Assembly (NCBI RefSeq): GCF_003665095.1
Contig: NZ_RCHV01000002.1
Span: forward strand, 3,594,001 to 3,658,000
Length of the DNA: 64,000 bases
Direction: 5' to 3'
DNA from: Streptomyces sp. Z26
GTDB taxonomy: Bacteria; Actinomycetota; Actinomycetes; Streptomycetales; Streptomycetaceae
Positions 32,497 through 41,657 of the stretch are shown here, in pieces (the first letter of the stretch is position 1; each line of letters starts with the position of its first letter). The notes under the pieces are model-generated. The model was not told the DNA's origin, ran no database searches, and saw only the letters and a list, made by a program, of their open reading frames with translations. Both the position numbers and the translations under genes were made by a program.

Positions 32497-34714
32497 CTAG
32501 GCCCGCGACCTTGTTCCAGACGCGGCGGATGCCGTTGTTGTAGACGGTGTTGACCACGAACCCGACCGGCTTCTTCGCCAGGTCGCGGATCTGCCCAAAC
32601 GCCTTGCCGATGCCGTTCTTCGCCGTGACGAACGCGCTCGCCATGCCGCGCGCCGCCGCGCGCGCGCCCGACGTTGCCGGGCGGATCGCCTTGTCCTGCA
32701 TCCACCGCGCGCCTGCGCCGATACCCCGGAACGCGGGCATCAGCGCCGTATTGAACAGCCACTTCCCGGCGGCGCCGAGCTGGCGCATGGCGCCCATCGC
32801 GCCGCGCATCGCGCCCTGCACCACCGCGCGGAAGGTGGCGCTCTTCTTGTAGGCGAGGACCAGCCCGGCGCCCAGCGCTACGAGCGCGGTGATCACCAGC
32901 CCGATGGGGTTGGCGCGCATCGCGGCGTTGACCAGCCACTGACCGGCCGCGAGGATCTTCGCGCCAGCGGCAGTCGCCAGCATCGCGACGCGCTGCGCCG
33001 CCAGCGTCGCCGTTGCCCGCGCTGTCGCCGCCGCCGTACGGGCCTGCGCCACCGCCCACGCCGCGCCCGTACGCGCCGCCGCACCCGTTGCCGAGGCCGC
33101 CGTCGCCGCGAAGCTCCCGACCGCGCGGGCGCGCGCAGCAGCCCACCCCGCCCCGGAGCGCACCGCGGCCACGGTCCACGTCACGCCGGTACGGGCCGCG
33201 TGCACCACCGCGGTCGCCGCGGTCTGCGCCATCGCCGCACCAGCCCGCGCACGCGCCACCGTCCAGGCCGCACCGGACCGTACGGCCGACGCGGTCCAGG
33301 CCGCGCCCGTACGTACGGCGGTCACGGCGCTGGCGGTCCCGATGACGGTGTAGTACCGCAAGGCGAACGCCGCGAAGCGGATCGCCCCTCCCGCCGTGCG
33401 GGCCGCTGCGACCGTCGCCCGCAGCCCACCCACCACGGCCGTCCCGACCTTGACTGCGGCGACGGCGCCGCCGATCGCGAGCAGGGCGGTGGCGGTCGCC
33501 TGCATCCGCGCGGGGTCCGCCGAGAGCCACGTCCACAGGTCCCGTACGGGCGCGACCGCGGTCGCCGCTACCGGCGCGATGTCCCGCAGCGCGGGCACCA
33601 CATCGGTCATGATCACCCCGGCCAAGCCCATCAGCGCCTGCCGCTTGAAGACCTCGAACTGCACGGCCGTGTTGTCCCGCAGGTCCTTGCCTGCGCGCTG
33701 GGCGGACCCGGAGAGGTCCCCCATGCTCTTGCCCGCTTTGTCGACATTCAGCGTGAACAGGGCGGCGCCCAGGTCCTCGCCGGGGCCGCCGAACAGCGCG
33801 CTGACGATCTGCGTGCGCTCGGCGGTCGCGGGCATCTCCCGTAGGGAGTCGAGGACGTCGTCGAGGGCGCCCTTCGCCCGCGGCCCCCCGGCCGCGATGT
33901 CCGCGCCCATCTGCTTGCCGTCGAGCCCCAGGGCCTTGAACGCGTCGGAGACCGACTCGCTGCCCTCGGTGGCCTTGAGCGTGAACTCCTTGATGGAGTC
34001 GCCGAGCTTGTCCGTGTCCCACGCGCCGCCGTCGAGGGCCTGGGACATCAGCCCCAGGGACTCCTTCGCGCTCAGCCCGACCTGCTTGAGGAACGGGCTG
34101 TACTCGTTGAAGGTCTCGACGACGTCCTCGCCCTTGTCGCCGAACCGCGACAGACCAGCAGTCATCACGTCGAACGCCTGCGTCGCGTTCTTCGCCAGGC
34201 CCGTACGCACCATGCTGGCGGCGCCCTTGGCCGCCATGGTGACGTCCTGGTCGAACATCGTCGCCAGGTCCTGCGCGGCCGTGCTGATCTTCCGGATCTC
34301 GCCCGTGGACGCCTTCGAGTCGACGAGGTCGACGCCCATGACGGCCTTGACCGCCGCCGCGCCCTCCTCGATGGAGTCGGTGACCGCACCGGCGTACAGG
34401 TCCCCGGCGACCTTGCCCGCCCGCTTCGCCTCGGGCCCGGTGAGGTTGAGCTGAGCCTTCAGCTTGCTCGTGGCCCGCTCCGCCTCCAGACCGGTCGTCA
34501 GACCTGCGGTGAGCGCGGCCCCGGCGGCGACGCCGATCGCCGCCGCCCCTGCCTTCAGCCGGTCGCCCATCGCGGACGAGGCCGCGTCACCCGCATCGTC
34601 ACCAGCACGGCGACCGGCAGTCGTCAGGGGCTCGGACAGCTGCCGACTCAGGCCCCTGCCGAACCTCGACATGTTCGGCAGGACGTCCAGCCACACCGCA
34701 CCCGCACGTGCCAC
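32489..34714 (-). pseudogene. Tape measure protein, 5' part
   Basis: It starts at GTG 34714, preceded by GAGGGGG. About 738 genuine codons run to 32501, then three codons read into the IS to a TGA. The N-terminal half carries TMP features: a coiled-coil start, ATMFDQDVTMAAKGAASMVR and KEFTLKATEGSESVSDAFKALGLDGKQM segments of the phage tail tape-measure domain. A region of degenerate Ala/Arg/Trp repeats (33,010-33,320) and one strong membrane helix (ANPIGLVITALVALGAGLVLAY) follow. It would end 650 residues short of the normal length and lacks the SLT domain, so tails should be absent or abnormal. Confidence 0.92.
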
Positions 34715-34732
34715 GACAGCCCCCTCGGTTCG

Positions 34733-35185
34733 TCAGATCCGCCCGGGGGCCACCTGGGCGACGATGTCCTCGTAGCCCTCACGTGCCGCGCGCTTCTCGC
34801 GCTTCGCGGCCTTCGCCTTCTGCTTCGGCGTCGGGTCACCCGGCCGCGGCACCGGGTCGGGCCACGGCAGCTCGGGGGCAGACTCGGCCCGGTTGGCGTT
34901 GTACGTCGCGACGAACAGGCGGCCGAGCACGTCCAGCGTGTCGGCGTCCCGCATGTCCGCCAGGGTCCATGCGTGGCCGCTCGCCGCGCGCCCGAGCGCA
35001 CCGTCCGGCGGCAGACCCTCGATCAGGACGCGGAGCCGCCGCAGCGTGATGTCCCCGCGGTAGAAGTCCCCGATCGGGTCCCCGCCGTACACCGCGGCGA
35101 GGTCTGCCTCTACCGCTTCCGGGTGCCGCCCGAGGACGTCGAGGACCGAGTAGGGCGCCCGTTCTTGAGCGACCCTTGCATGTCT
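34733..35185 (-). CDS. Tail assembly chaperone, frameshift extension (gpT-like)
   Basis: An open frame from just after a TGA (35186-35188) to a stop at 34733, in the -1 frame relative to the upstream chaperone. Its beginning, APYSVLDVLGRHPEAVEADL, continuing to GGDPIGDFYRGDITLRRLRV, is the usual second half of actinophage G-T fusions. It has no start of its own upstream of the overlap (a GTG at 35092 is inside the conserved part), so it is probably made only as a -1 frameshift product within 35110-35185. A basic Lys/Arg-rich C-terminus follows. Confidence 0.8.
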   Translation of the reverse strand, partial: RHARVAQERAPYSVLDVLGRHPEAVEADLAAVYGGDPIGDFYRGDITLRRLRVLIEGLPPDGALGRAASGHAWTLADMRDADTLDVLGRLFVATYNANRAESAPELPWPDPVPRPGDPTPKQKAKAAKREKRAAREGYEDIVAQVAPGRI

Positions 35186-35466
35186 TCACGCAACGCCATG
35201 TTCAGCAGGACCATGTCCGTCGGGTCACCGCCCGCCGCCTCGAACGTGGCCCACTGCTCCTCGCCGAGCATGGCGCGCGCCTGGCCCTCGTCGTCGTCGG
35301 CCGCGTCGACCGCTTCCTTCCACTCCTTCGGGGCGAACAGCGGGTGCGGCATCGTGTACTCGACGCCGCCCGGCCCCTCGAAGGTGACGTCCTCGCCGCC
35401 GACGGCCTCGGCATACTGGCCGCGGACCTCGGCGAGGATGTACCGCTTCTTGTTGGGCTTGCTCAT
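35110..35466 (-). CDS. Tail assembly chaperone (gpG-like)
   Basis: 118 residues, ATG 35466. An acidic helical protein (FAPKEWKEAVDAADDDEGQA, MLNMALREDMQGS) of the size and position of lambda gpG analogues, directly between the major tail protein and tape measure genes. The last ~20 residues (NGRPTRSSTSSGGTRKR) are out of character and come from reading past the frameshift site. CGC-CCT-ACT at 35157-35149 is a possible single-tRNA -1 slip (CCT to CCC). Confidence 0.82.
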   Translation of the reverse strand: MSKPNKKRYILAEVRGQYAEAVGGEDVTFEGPGGVEYTMPHPLFAPKEWKEAVDAADDDEGQARAMLGEEQWATFEAAGGDPTDMVLLNMALREDMQGSLKNGRPTRSSTSSGGTRKR

Positions 35467-35556
35467 GATCGTGCTCTCTCTCTGGGTGAGCCGGGGTGAG
35501 TCAGAGGTGCGGGGCGGCAGGACTCACCCAGACCGCCGCCCCGCACCAGCCGTGGG

Positions 35557-36522
35557 TCAGGCGCCGCCCGGGGTGACGGTGGACACCGTCACAGCCGGGG
35601 TGGTGCCGCCGGTCAGCCCGGTGCCGGACGCCGTCATCTGCTGCACGTCCGTACCGCCCAGGGCGCCCTGGAACGTGACCGTGATCGCGCTGCCCGGGTG
35701 CGGGCCGCCCGAGCAGAAGACGTTCGCCGTACCACCGATGCTGGACAGGGCCGCGAGCGCCGCCCGGACCTGCGCTGCCGTCGCCGAGTACGGGATCGCG
35801 GCCGTGGTCTGCCCGGCGTACGTCAGCGTGTAGGTGCCGCCCGTCGGCGTCCCGGTGATCGCGATGCTCTGCACTTCGTTCGAGAGCGGTGCCAGGTCAC
35901 GCCAGCCCGGCCCGTCGATCCAGGTCTCGCAGTCGGTCCCGGCGATCTCGTCGTAGTACGCCTGGTAGGTGACGCCACGGGCGATCTCCGCGGTGCGCTG
36001 CCACTGCTCGTCCTCGCGGTCCGAGCGCAGCGCCGAGGGCATGTGCCGCACGATGTAGATCGGCTGGCCGGTGGTCTTGTTGAGGTCGCGCGCGATGAAC
36101 ACCAGCCGCCGGTAGAGCGTCGGCGGGACTTGCGGGCGGCGCCAGTGCCATGCGGCGGAGCCCATCGCGGGGAACTCGTCGAGCGGCAGGTTCTCGTACA
36201 GGCAGATGGCGACCGCGTTCGTCTCCTGCGGTGTCCACTTGGCGGTCTGGGTGTCTGTCTCGACGTCGCTTCGCGTGGGGGTGGCGGACTGGCCCGACTC
36301 GACGTCGGACATGGACAGGTCGCCGGAGAACTGGACGCCGTCCGAGGTGGTGTAGCCCGCGGGGAGGTACCCCTCCGGGAGGGTCTGGAGGACGCCGTTC
36401 TCGTCGAACGGGTCGGTCAGTGCGGGCGCATCTGCGTCCGCCGCGAGGATCGCGTAGCTCAACGCCTTGCGGATCAGGCTCGTCCGCAGGTTGGCCACCA
36501 CGTTGAAGTTGGCCGCGGGCAT
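35557..36522 (-). CDS. Major tail protein with C-terminal beta domain
   Basis: 321 residues, ATG 36522. The first ~220 residues form the tail-tube domain (SDGVQFSGDLSMSDVESGQS, ETWIDGPGWRDLAPL). The last ~100 (TPTGGTYTLTYAGQTTAAIP then ATAAQVRAALAAL) form a separate domain of a type often appended to phage tail or capsid proteins and displayed on the virion surface. It lies upstream of the tail chaperones, as in most siphoviruses. Confidence 0.85.
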   Translation of the reverse strand: MPAANFNVVANLRTSLIRKALSYAILAADADAPALTDPFDENGVLQTLPEGYLPAGYTTSDGVQFSGDLSMSDVESGQSATPTRSDVETDTQTAKWTPQETNAVAICLYENLPLDEFPAMGSAAWHWRRPQVPPTLYRRLVFIARDLNKTTGQPIYIVRHMPSALRSDREDEQWQRTAEIARGVTYQAYYDEIAGTDCETWIDGPGWRDLAPLSNEVQSIAITGTPTGGTYTLTYAGQTTAAIPYSATAAQVRAALAALSSIGGTANVFCSGGPHPGSAITVTFQGALGGTDVQQMTASGTGLTGGTTPAVTVSTVTPGGA

Positions 36523-36586
36523 ACCGCGCCCCCTTTCGTGACGGAGCCCCGCGCGCGGGTGCGGGCGGGGCGTGGATGGGTGCGCG

Positions 36587-36991
36587 TCAGGCGGGGGCCT
36601 GGGCGCGGCTGGTGAGCCGGTAGGTGGCGACCGCCCGCCGCAGCAGGGGGTTGCCGTAGTCGACGTGCGCCGGGCGCACCTCGGTCGTGGCGGTGTCGAT
36701 GACGAGGCCGCCCACGTGCCGGCCTGCGAGCGCGAGCATGCTCGTGCGCGCCTGCCGGGCCAGCGTCCACATCGCGGTGCGGTCCGCGGCGAACGCGTCC
36801 AGGTCGATCAGGCAGGACTCGGTGACCTCGCCGCCGTCGCCACCGCCGGGGGCGACCTGGACCTGGAGCAGCGGCAGCTTCTCCTCGAGCTTGCTGGGCA
36901 GCTCGTTGACGACCCGTACGCCGGGGTGCCGGGACCGGAGCCACACGGCAACCGCCAGTTCGACGTCGCCCCAGTCCAGTTCGGGCGTCAC
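36587..36991 (-). CDS. Tail terminator/completion-like protein
   Basis: 134 residues. GTG 36991 overlaps the upstream stop by 4 bp. Alternating helix and strand (DWGDVELAVAVWLRSRHPGV, KLPLLQVQVAPGG, VIDTATTEVRPAHVDYGNPL) fits the tail-terminator family. It precedes the major tail protein gene. Assignment by position and pattern only. Confidence 0.6.
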   Translation of the reverse strand: MTPELDWGDVELAVAVWLRSRHPGVRVVNELPSKLEEKLPLLQVQVAPGGGDGGEVTESCLIDLDAFAADRTAMWTLARQARTSMLALAGRHVGGLVIDTATTEVRPAHVDYGNPLLRRAVATYRLTSRAQAPA

Positions 36992-37329
36992 GACTCCTGC
37001 CGGTTGGACCGGTCGCGGAGGATCGTCTCCGGCTGCACCGCGCCCGCGCGCCCCAGGATGCGGCGGCGCTGGGTGTTGGAGCTGCCCCACTCCTGCCCCT
37101 CCGCGTCCGAGCGGCGGGCCTCGACCTTGGCCACCGCGCGGCCCGAGGGGCGGATCTCCTCGACGACCCCGATCTGCGAGGCGAAGTCGTCGTCCACTTC
37201 GGCGGCCGCGATGGAGCGGGCACGCCCGGCGATCTCCTCGGCGCGCTCCTTCAACGCCGCGCGTACGGGCGGCAGGCGGCGGATCTCGTCCATGCCGCGC
37301 CGGTCCCACTGGATACGTGGCTGGCTCAT
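36988..37329 (-). CDS. HK97 gp10-like head-tail protein
   Basis: 113 residues, ATG 37329. It contains ALKERAEEIAGRARSIAA followed by a beta segment (VEEIRPSGRAVAKVEARR), a pattern seen in HK97 gp10 family proteins. Position between the head-tail stopper and tail terminator supports this. It overlaps both neighbours by 4 bp. Confidence 0.6.
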   Translation of the reverse strand: MSQPRIQWDRRGMDEIRRLPPVRAALKERAEEIAGRARSIAAAEVDDDFASQIGVVEEIRPSGRAVAKVEARRSDAEGQEWGSSNTQRRRILGRAGAVQPETILRDRSNRQES

Positions 37330-37667
37330 CCCGTGTACTCCTTCAGGATCGCGCTGGTGTGGGCGAGGAACGGCGCCAGGGACCGGACGATGCCGGGCTT
37401 CCCGTCGACCTCGTACCGGGCGCCGTCCACCGCGATCAGGTCGGTGCCGGACAGGCCCATGTCGGGCGGGCCGAAGAACTGCCACCTGCTGACGATCTGG
37501 TTCGAGGCGCTGGTCAGGTACTCGACGGAGTCCAGCGGCTGCACCGAGCAGCGCTCGACGTCGACCGGATCGGCCTCGATCCACGCATCGTTGCCGCGGT
37601 CGTCCTCGCCCTCGTGGCGGGCGATGTGCTGCACGGTCTGGTCGAGCAGGGGCGAGGCGCCGAACAT
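37326..37667 (-). CDS. Head-tail stopper-like protein
   Basis: 113 residues, ATG 37667 overlapping the upstream stop by 1 nt. Mostly beta (WIEADPVDVERCSVQPLDS, SRWQFFGPPDMGLSGTDLIA, RYEVDGKPGIVRS), which fits the SPP1 gp16-like stopper family. Assignment by pattern and position. Confidence 0.6.
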   Translation of the reverse strand: MFGASPLLDQTVQHIARHEGEDDRGNDAWIEADPVDVERCSVQPLDSVEYLTSASNQIVSRWQFFGPPDMGLSGTDLIAVDGARYEVDGKPGIVRSLAPFLAHTSAILKEYTG

Positions 37668-38218
37668 CAGCGCCCCCAGCGTGAGACGGGGGCGCGGACC
37701 GTGCGGTACCGGGCCAGCTTGTCGACCTCGACCTGCGCCAGCGACGTCGCCAGCGTCTCGGCCGCGAACGTCACCGACCGCTGGCCCGCGCTCTCCTGGC
37801 GCAGGTTCTTCGGGTTCACGCACCCGCGCACGCCCACGTCCAGGACCAGGCCCACGATCTCCATGGGCACCACGGGCCAGCCGTGCTCCCACGTCACCGT
37901 CGCCCGGCGGCGCGCGGTGGGCGGGATGTGGAGGGTGTCGCCGTCCAGCTCGTACGCGGAGGGCTGGATCTGGACGCCCTCGACGACGACCGTCTCGACG
38001 GAGACGACCGGGCCGGGCAGGTCCACGCGGCAGCCGTCGACCACGCGCAGCGCCACGGTGCTGGTGCGGCGGGTGAAGGTCTGCCGTGCCTCCCGCCGCA
38101 CCATGTCCGACGCGATCTCCAGGGCGAGGCTCACCGTGTTCACGGGCGCGCTGCCGCGCGGCACCTGCAACCAGTCCTCCAGTTGCTCGACGGTGGCCAG
38201 CGGCGGCAGCTGCGGCAC
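37667..38218 (-). CDS. Head-tail connector (adaptor) protein
   Basis: 183 residues, GTG 38218. N-terminal helices (TVEQLEDWLQVPRGSAPVNT, ALEIASDMVRREARQTF) and a central beta part match phage gp6/gp15-like adaptors that dock on the portal. First of four consecutive connector-type genes. Confidence 0.7.
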   Translation of the reverse strand: MPQLPPLATVEQLEDWLQVPRGSAPVNTVSLALEIASDMVRREARQTFTRRTSTVALRVVDGCRVDLPGPVVSVETVVVEGVQIQPSAYELDGDTLHIPPTARRRATVTWEHGWPVVPMEIVGLVLDVGVRGCVNPKNLRQESAGQRSVTFAAETLATSLAQVEVDKLARYRTVRAPVSRWGR

Positions 38219-38219
38219 G

Positions 38220-38540
38220 TCAGCCGTCCTTGACCGTGGACTCGCCGGTCTCGATGTTCCGCTCGACGGTCACCTCGGTGCCGTCGGGGCGGGTCGCCGG
38301 GTAGGTCTCGGTGCGGTCCTTGCCCGTACGCTTCGCCGCGGTCTTCTTCGGCGCGGGCAGTACGGCGTTGACGGTGCCGTGCCCGGCCAGAGCCGCGGCG
38401 CCCTTGTCCGGCGTCGCGGAGACGGCGCGCTCGTCGGGGTCGGTGGTGTCGGCCGGGCCGTCGCCGGGCGCCGTCGTCGAGGGCGCGTCGAGGTGCGTGT
38501 CGAGCCGGGTCTCGTCCGGCGTGCTGTTCTTGGCGGCCAT
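38220..38540 (-). CDS. Hypothetical head-region protein (106 aa)
   Basis: A low-complexity, Thr/Asp/Pro-rich protein with a short basic segment (APKKTAAKRTGKDRTE), predicted disordered. ATG 38540 with GGGAG upstream. It sits between the capsid and connector genes; possibly a head decoration or accessory protein. Confidence 0.55.
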   Translation of the reverse strand: MAAKNSTPDETRLDTHLDAPSTTAPGDGPADTTDPDERAVSATPDKGAAALAGHGTVNAVLPAPKKTAAKRTGKDRTETYPATRPDGTEVTVERNIETGESTVKDG

Positions 38541-38561
38541 GATGGCGCGCTCCCTTCAGGG

Positions 38562-39506
38562 TCAGGCGGTCAGGACGCCGCGGAGTCGGGCTGCGGCCTT
38601 GCCGGAGAAAACGGCGAGGCCGGTGTAGAACTCCAGGCGGGTGCGGTAGGCGGGCTTCTCCTGGAGTTCGCCCAGGTCGTAGACCTGGACGCCGCCGTTG
38701 GTCAGGCCGGTGACGCCCTTGTCGCCCTCGTCCTGGCCGAACTTCACGGCGTAGATGGACGAGGCCACGCTGCTGGAACCCTGCGTCTCCGTGCGGGGCA
38801 GGATGTCGACGCCAGCCGGGGTCTGGCCCGGGTCGATCAGCGGGATGCCGTTGTAGGTGGCGACCATCTTCTGGGTCAGGGCCTCGCGGACCATCTCCAC
38901 GCCGCCGAGCCGCCGCGCCGAAGACTTGATCTTGGCGATGATGGCGCGGTTGGCGTAGATCGCGCCGTTCGAACCGTTGAGACCGTCGACCTGCGCCACC
39001 AGGGCGTCGAGCAGGTCGAAGAAGTCGTGCGTCCCGGCGACCGGGCCCATGCCGTTGGTCGCGGCGTCGATGACCTGCGCGCCCGTCAGGCGCTTCTTCA
39101 GGCCGTCGAACGCCTTGGCGTCCACGGCCACGTCGCCGTTGAAGAACGTGTCCTGGAACTTGTAGCTGGCGGCCTTGACCTTCATGCGGGTCTGCACCGC
39201 GCGCTGATCGTTGAGGTTGCCGCGGGTGCGGACGATGAAGCGGTCCACGTCCGCGTCGCCACCGAGGATCACCAGGCTCTCGGACTTCTGGTTCACCGTG
39301 CCCGTGGACTCGGTGTACGCCTCGTTGACCGACCGGAAGGCGACGCCGGGCAACGTGGCTTCCTCGTTGTACGAGTAGGCGTTGCCCTCGATCGTCATGA
39401 ACGGGATGCGGTCCAGGATCGCGCTCTCCTGCACGAACGTCTCGATGACGCCGCGCTGGAGCTGGGTCTGAGACAGCTTCGCCGCCTCGACAAGGGTCAT
39501 GGCCAC
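38562..39506 (-). CDS. Major capsid protein
   Basis: 314 residues with HK97-fold features: N-arm (MTLVEAAKLSQTQLQRGVIE), spine helix region around VQTRMKVKAASYKFQDTFFNG and P-domain (YANRAIIAKIKSSARRLGGV...YNGIPLIDPGQ). GTG 39506 is preceded by AAGGAGG with 7-nt spacing, a very strong ribosome-binding site fitting the most abundant virion protein. No N-terminal delta domain; a separate scaffold gene is upstream. Confidence 0.88.
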   Translation of the reverse strand: MAMTLVEAAKLSQTQLQRGVIETFVQESAILDRIPFMTIEGNAYSYNEEATLPGVAFRSVNEAYTESTGTVNQKSESLVILGGDADVDRFIVRTRGNLNDQRAVQTRMKVKAASYKFQDTFFNGDVAVDAKAFDGLKKRLTGAQVIDAATNGMGPVAGTHDFFDLLDALVAQVDGLNGSNGAIYANRAIIAKIKSSARRLGGVEMVREALTQKMVATYNGIPLIDPGQTPAGVDILPRTETQGSSSVASSIYAVKFGQDEGDKGVTGLTNGGVQVYDLGELQEKPAYRTRLEFYTGLAVFSGKAAARLRGVLTA

Positions 39507-39545
39507 GACGGGCCCTCCTTACGTGGGCCCGCCGTGGCGGGCCGG

Positions 39546-40244
39546 TTACTTGGTCTTGGACTCGGTCTCGTAGGCGTGCCGGAGGCGGCCCATGCCGGGT
39601 TCGACGTCCGCGGGCGGGGTGTCGCGCCCGCCGCCGCCGACGTCGCCCCAGCCCTGCGCGCTGGCGCCCAGGTAGGGCTTGTCCTTCAGCAGGTCCTCGA
39701 TGGCCTTCTTGATCTGCTTGGCGTCGGGGTCGCCGTCGGCACCGATCTTGATCTTGGCGAGGTCGATGAACTTCGGGGCGTCGGCCGGGTCGGCGAGCTT
39801 GCCCGCCGCGGCGGCCTTCACCTCCGCGCGGATCAGCCGCGCGTTGGTGTCCGCGGTGATCTCGTCGCGGACCTCCTTCTTCATCGTCTCCAGGTCCGGC
39901 GGGGGATCGCCCTTGCCGCCGTCCTTGCCGCCGTCACCCTTCGGCTTCCGGCTCAGCCGGGCCTCGAGGTCGCGGACCTTCTCCTCGGCGGCCTGGCGGG
40001 CGTCGCGCTCCGCCTTCAGGGCCTTCTTGCCGCCCTCGCCGAGCTGGTCGTCATCACCCTCGCCACCCCCGTCGCCGCCTCCGCCGCCGGAGCCTCCGCC
40101 GTCGCCGCCCTTCCCGGCGTCGCCGTCCCCGCCTCCGCCGTCGCCGCCGTCGGCGTACAGGAAGGGCGACATCGGGCCGCGGCCGTAGGGGTGGGACCAG
40201 CCGCCACCGATGACGGCCAGGGTGTTCTTGCGTGTGCGGAGCAT
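39546..40244 (-). CDS. Capsid scaffolding protein
   Basis: 232 residues, ATG 40244 with GGGGGAG upstream. A Gly/Asp-rich disordered segment (about 30-70) is followed by a charged coiled coil (KKALKAERDARQAAEEKVRD), then a helical C-terminus (AKIKIGADGDPDAKQIKKAI). This is the typical scaffold layout, and it lies immediately upstream of the capsid gene. Confidence 0.78.
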   Translation of the reverse strand: MLRTRKNTLAVIGGGWSHPYGRGPMSPFLYADGGDGGGGDGDAGKGGDGGGSGGGGGDGGGEGDDDQLGEGGKKALKAERDARQAAEEKVRDLEARLSRKPKGDGGKDGGKGDPPPDLETMKKEVRDEITADTNARLIRAEVKAAAAGKLADPADAPKFIDLAKIKIGADGDPDAKQIKKAIEDLLKDKPYLGASAQGWGDVGGGGRDTPPADVEPGMGRLRHAYETESKTK

Positions 40245-40310
40245 CGCGCTCCCCCTTCTCAGTCCGCGCGGCATCGCGCCGCGCGCGCCCCGGGCCTCGC
40301 GCCCGGGAGG

Positions 40311-40673
40311 TCAGCGGTCGAGCAGGTGCAGGGGAATGCCCGCCTGCTCGGCCATGTCGTGCACCGCCTCGGTGATCACGCGCTCGTACGCGGCGAGGTC
40401 GGTCTGCGGGACGTAGCACTTGTCGTTGACGTACACCCAGAGGGCGCCAGGCATGGTGCAGTCGGCGGTCATCGGGTGCCGGTCGGCGTACACCCAGCGT
40501 TCCTGGATCAGCTGCATGTGCTCGGCGCAGGTGACGGAGTTGTCCAGCTGGGCATCCCACATGACGTGCCACACGCCTGGCCTGCCGCAATCTGTGGTGG
40601 CCGTGGCTGGCTTGTAGCCGCAGGTCTGGCCGCTCAGCGGGCGCGGATCGCCCTTGGGCGCGAACGGGTCCAT
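40311..40673 (-). CDS. Cys/His-rich head-region protein
   Basis: 120 residues, ATG 40673. Cys and His residues are scattered (TCGYKPATATTDCGRPGVWH, SVTCAEHMQLIQ, ADCTMPGALWVYVNDKC) in a zinc-binding-like arrangement. It sits between the MuF and scaffold genes. No family recognised. Confidence 0.6.
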   Translation of the reverse strand: MDPFAPKGDPRPLSGQTCGYKPATATTDCGRPGVWHVMWDAQLDNSVTCAEHMQLIQERWVYADRHPMTADCTMPGALWVYVNDKCYVPQTDLAAYERVITEAVHDMAEQAGIPLHLLDR

Positions 40674-40682
40674 GCGGCCCCC

Positions 40683-41657
40683 TCAGTAGATGTAGCCGTG
40701 CTTCTTCAGCAGCCGCAGCTGGTGGTCGCGGTCGTCGGCCAGACGCAGGATCTCCTCGGGCATCAGCCGCGGAGTGTTCGAACGGCGGTACCGCTGGCCG
40801 GGCACCTTGTCGGCGCCCGCGTCCACGGACAGGCGCTTCCCGGCGATACCGCGCACCGTGCTGCCCTCGGTGGTGGCCGCCACCTTCCGGCCGTGCACGG
40901 TCATCGTCTGCATCCCGCGGCGGGCGTTGACGACCTGCGCCAGGTCCGCGCCCTTCTCCAACGCGTCCACGGCCGCCGCGCCCAGCCGCTTGCGCTGCTC
41001 GGCCGGGGACATCTGCTTCACCAGGTCGTCGGGGCTGGGCACGTCGCCCCACCGCTCGATGTCGATCGGGTCCATGCCGCAGTCGCACTTGGGGTGCCGC
41101 TTGAAGCCGGTGCTGTAGCTGTACTGGCGCCCGGCGAGCAGGATGCACCGGCCGCACGCGGGCAGCTTCACCACGCGTACGTACGCGATGCAGCGTCGGT
41201 GCGCGGTCATCGACACCGACGTCGCGGCGCGCGAGGCGTCGGCGATCTGCGTGGCCACCATGCGGGCCATCTGGTTCATGCCCGCCAGCAGCGCCGTGCG
41301 CGGGTCCGCGCCCGCCGCGAGCGTCGTGTACGTGGTGATCGCGGGCTGGAACAGCAGCGTGGACAGCGGCCGTCCGTCGGAGGCGACGTCGGCGAGCGCG
41401 GCCGGGACCAGCTCGGCCGCAGGCCGCTCGGCGGCGCCCCGCTCGGCCATGGCCTGCGCGACGAACGCCTGCGCGCCCTGCGCCGCAGTCAACTGCCCGG
41501 CGACGACGGCGTCCAGGATCGCGGCGCCCTGGTCGCCCTGGAGCGCGGCGAGGATCTTCTCGGCGGATAGCCCGGACCAGATCGCCTGCACGTGCGCGAC
41601 GACCGCCTGCGCGAGGGACTGCACCTGCCGGTACCGGGCGTCGGCTACGTCGCTCAC
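40683..41657 (-). CDS. MuF-like head morphogenesis protein
   Basis: 324 residues, GTG 41657 overlapping the portal stop by 4 bp. The C-terminal half has the zinc-type motif AYVRVVKLPACGRCILLAGR...FKRHPKCDCGMDP found in VG15/MuF minor head proteins, which are ejected with the DNA or help head assembly. The position right after the portal is standard. Confidence 0.8.
   Translation of the reverse strand: MSDVADARYRQVQSLAQAVVAHVQAIWSGLSAEKILAALQGDQGAAILDAVVAGQLTAAQGAQAFVAQAMAERGAAERPAAELVPAALADVASDGRPLSTLLFQPAITTYTTLAAGADPRTALLAGMNQMARMVATQIADASRAATSVSMTAHRRCIAYVRVVKLPACGRCILLAGRQYSYSTGFKRHPKCDCGMDPIDIERWGDVPSPDDLVKQMSPAEQRKRLGAAAVDALEKGADLAQVVNARRGMQTMTVHGRKVAATTEGSTVRGIAGKRLSVDAGADKVPGQRYRRSNTPRLMPEEILRLADDRDHQLRLLKKHGYIY

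Noticed and set aside
36687..41570. A 1627-codon plus-strand ORF across head genes
   Set aside because: Antisense shadow of connector, capsid, scaffold and MuF genes; no recognisable motifs.
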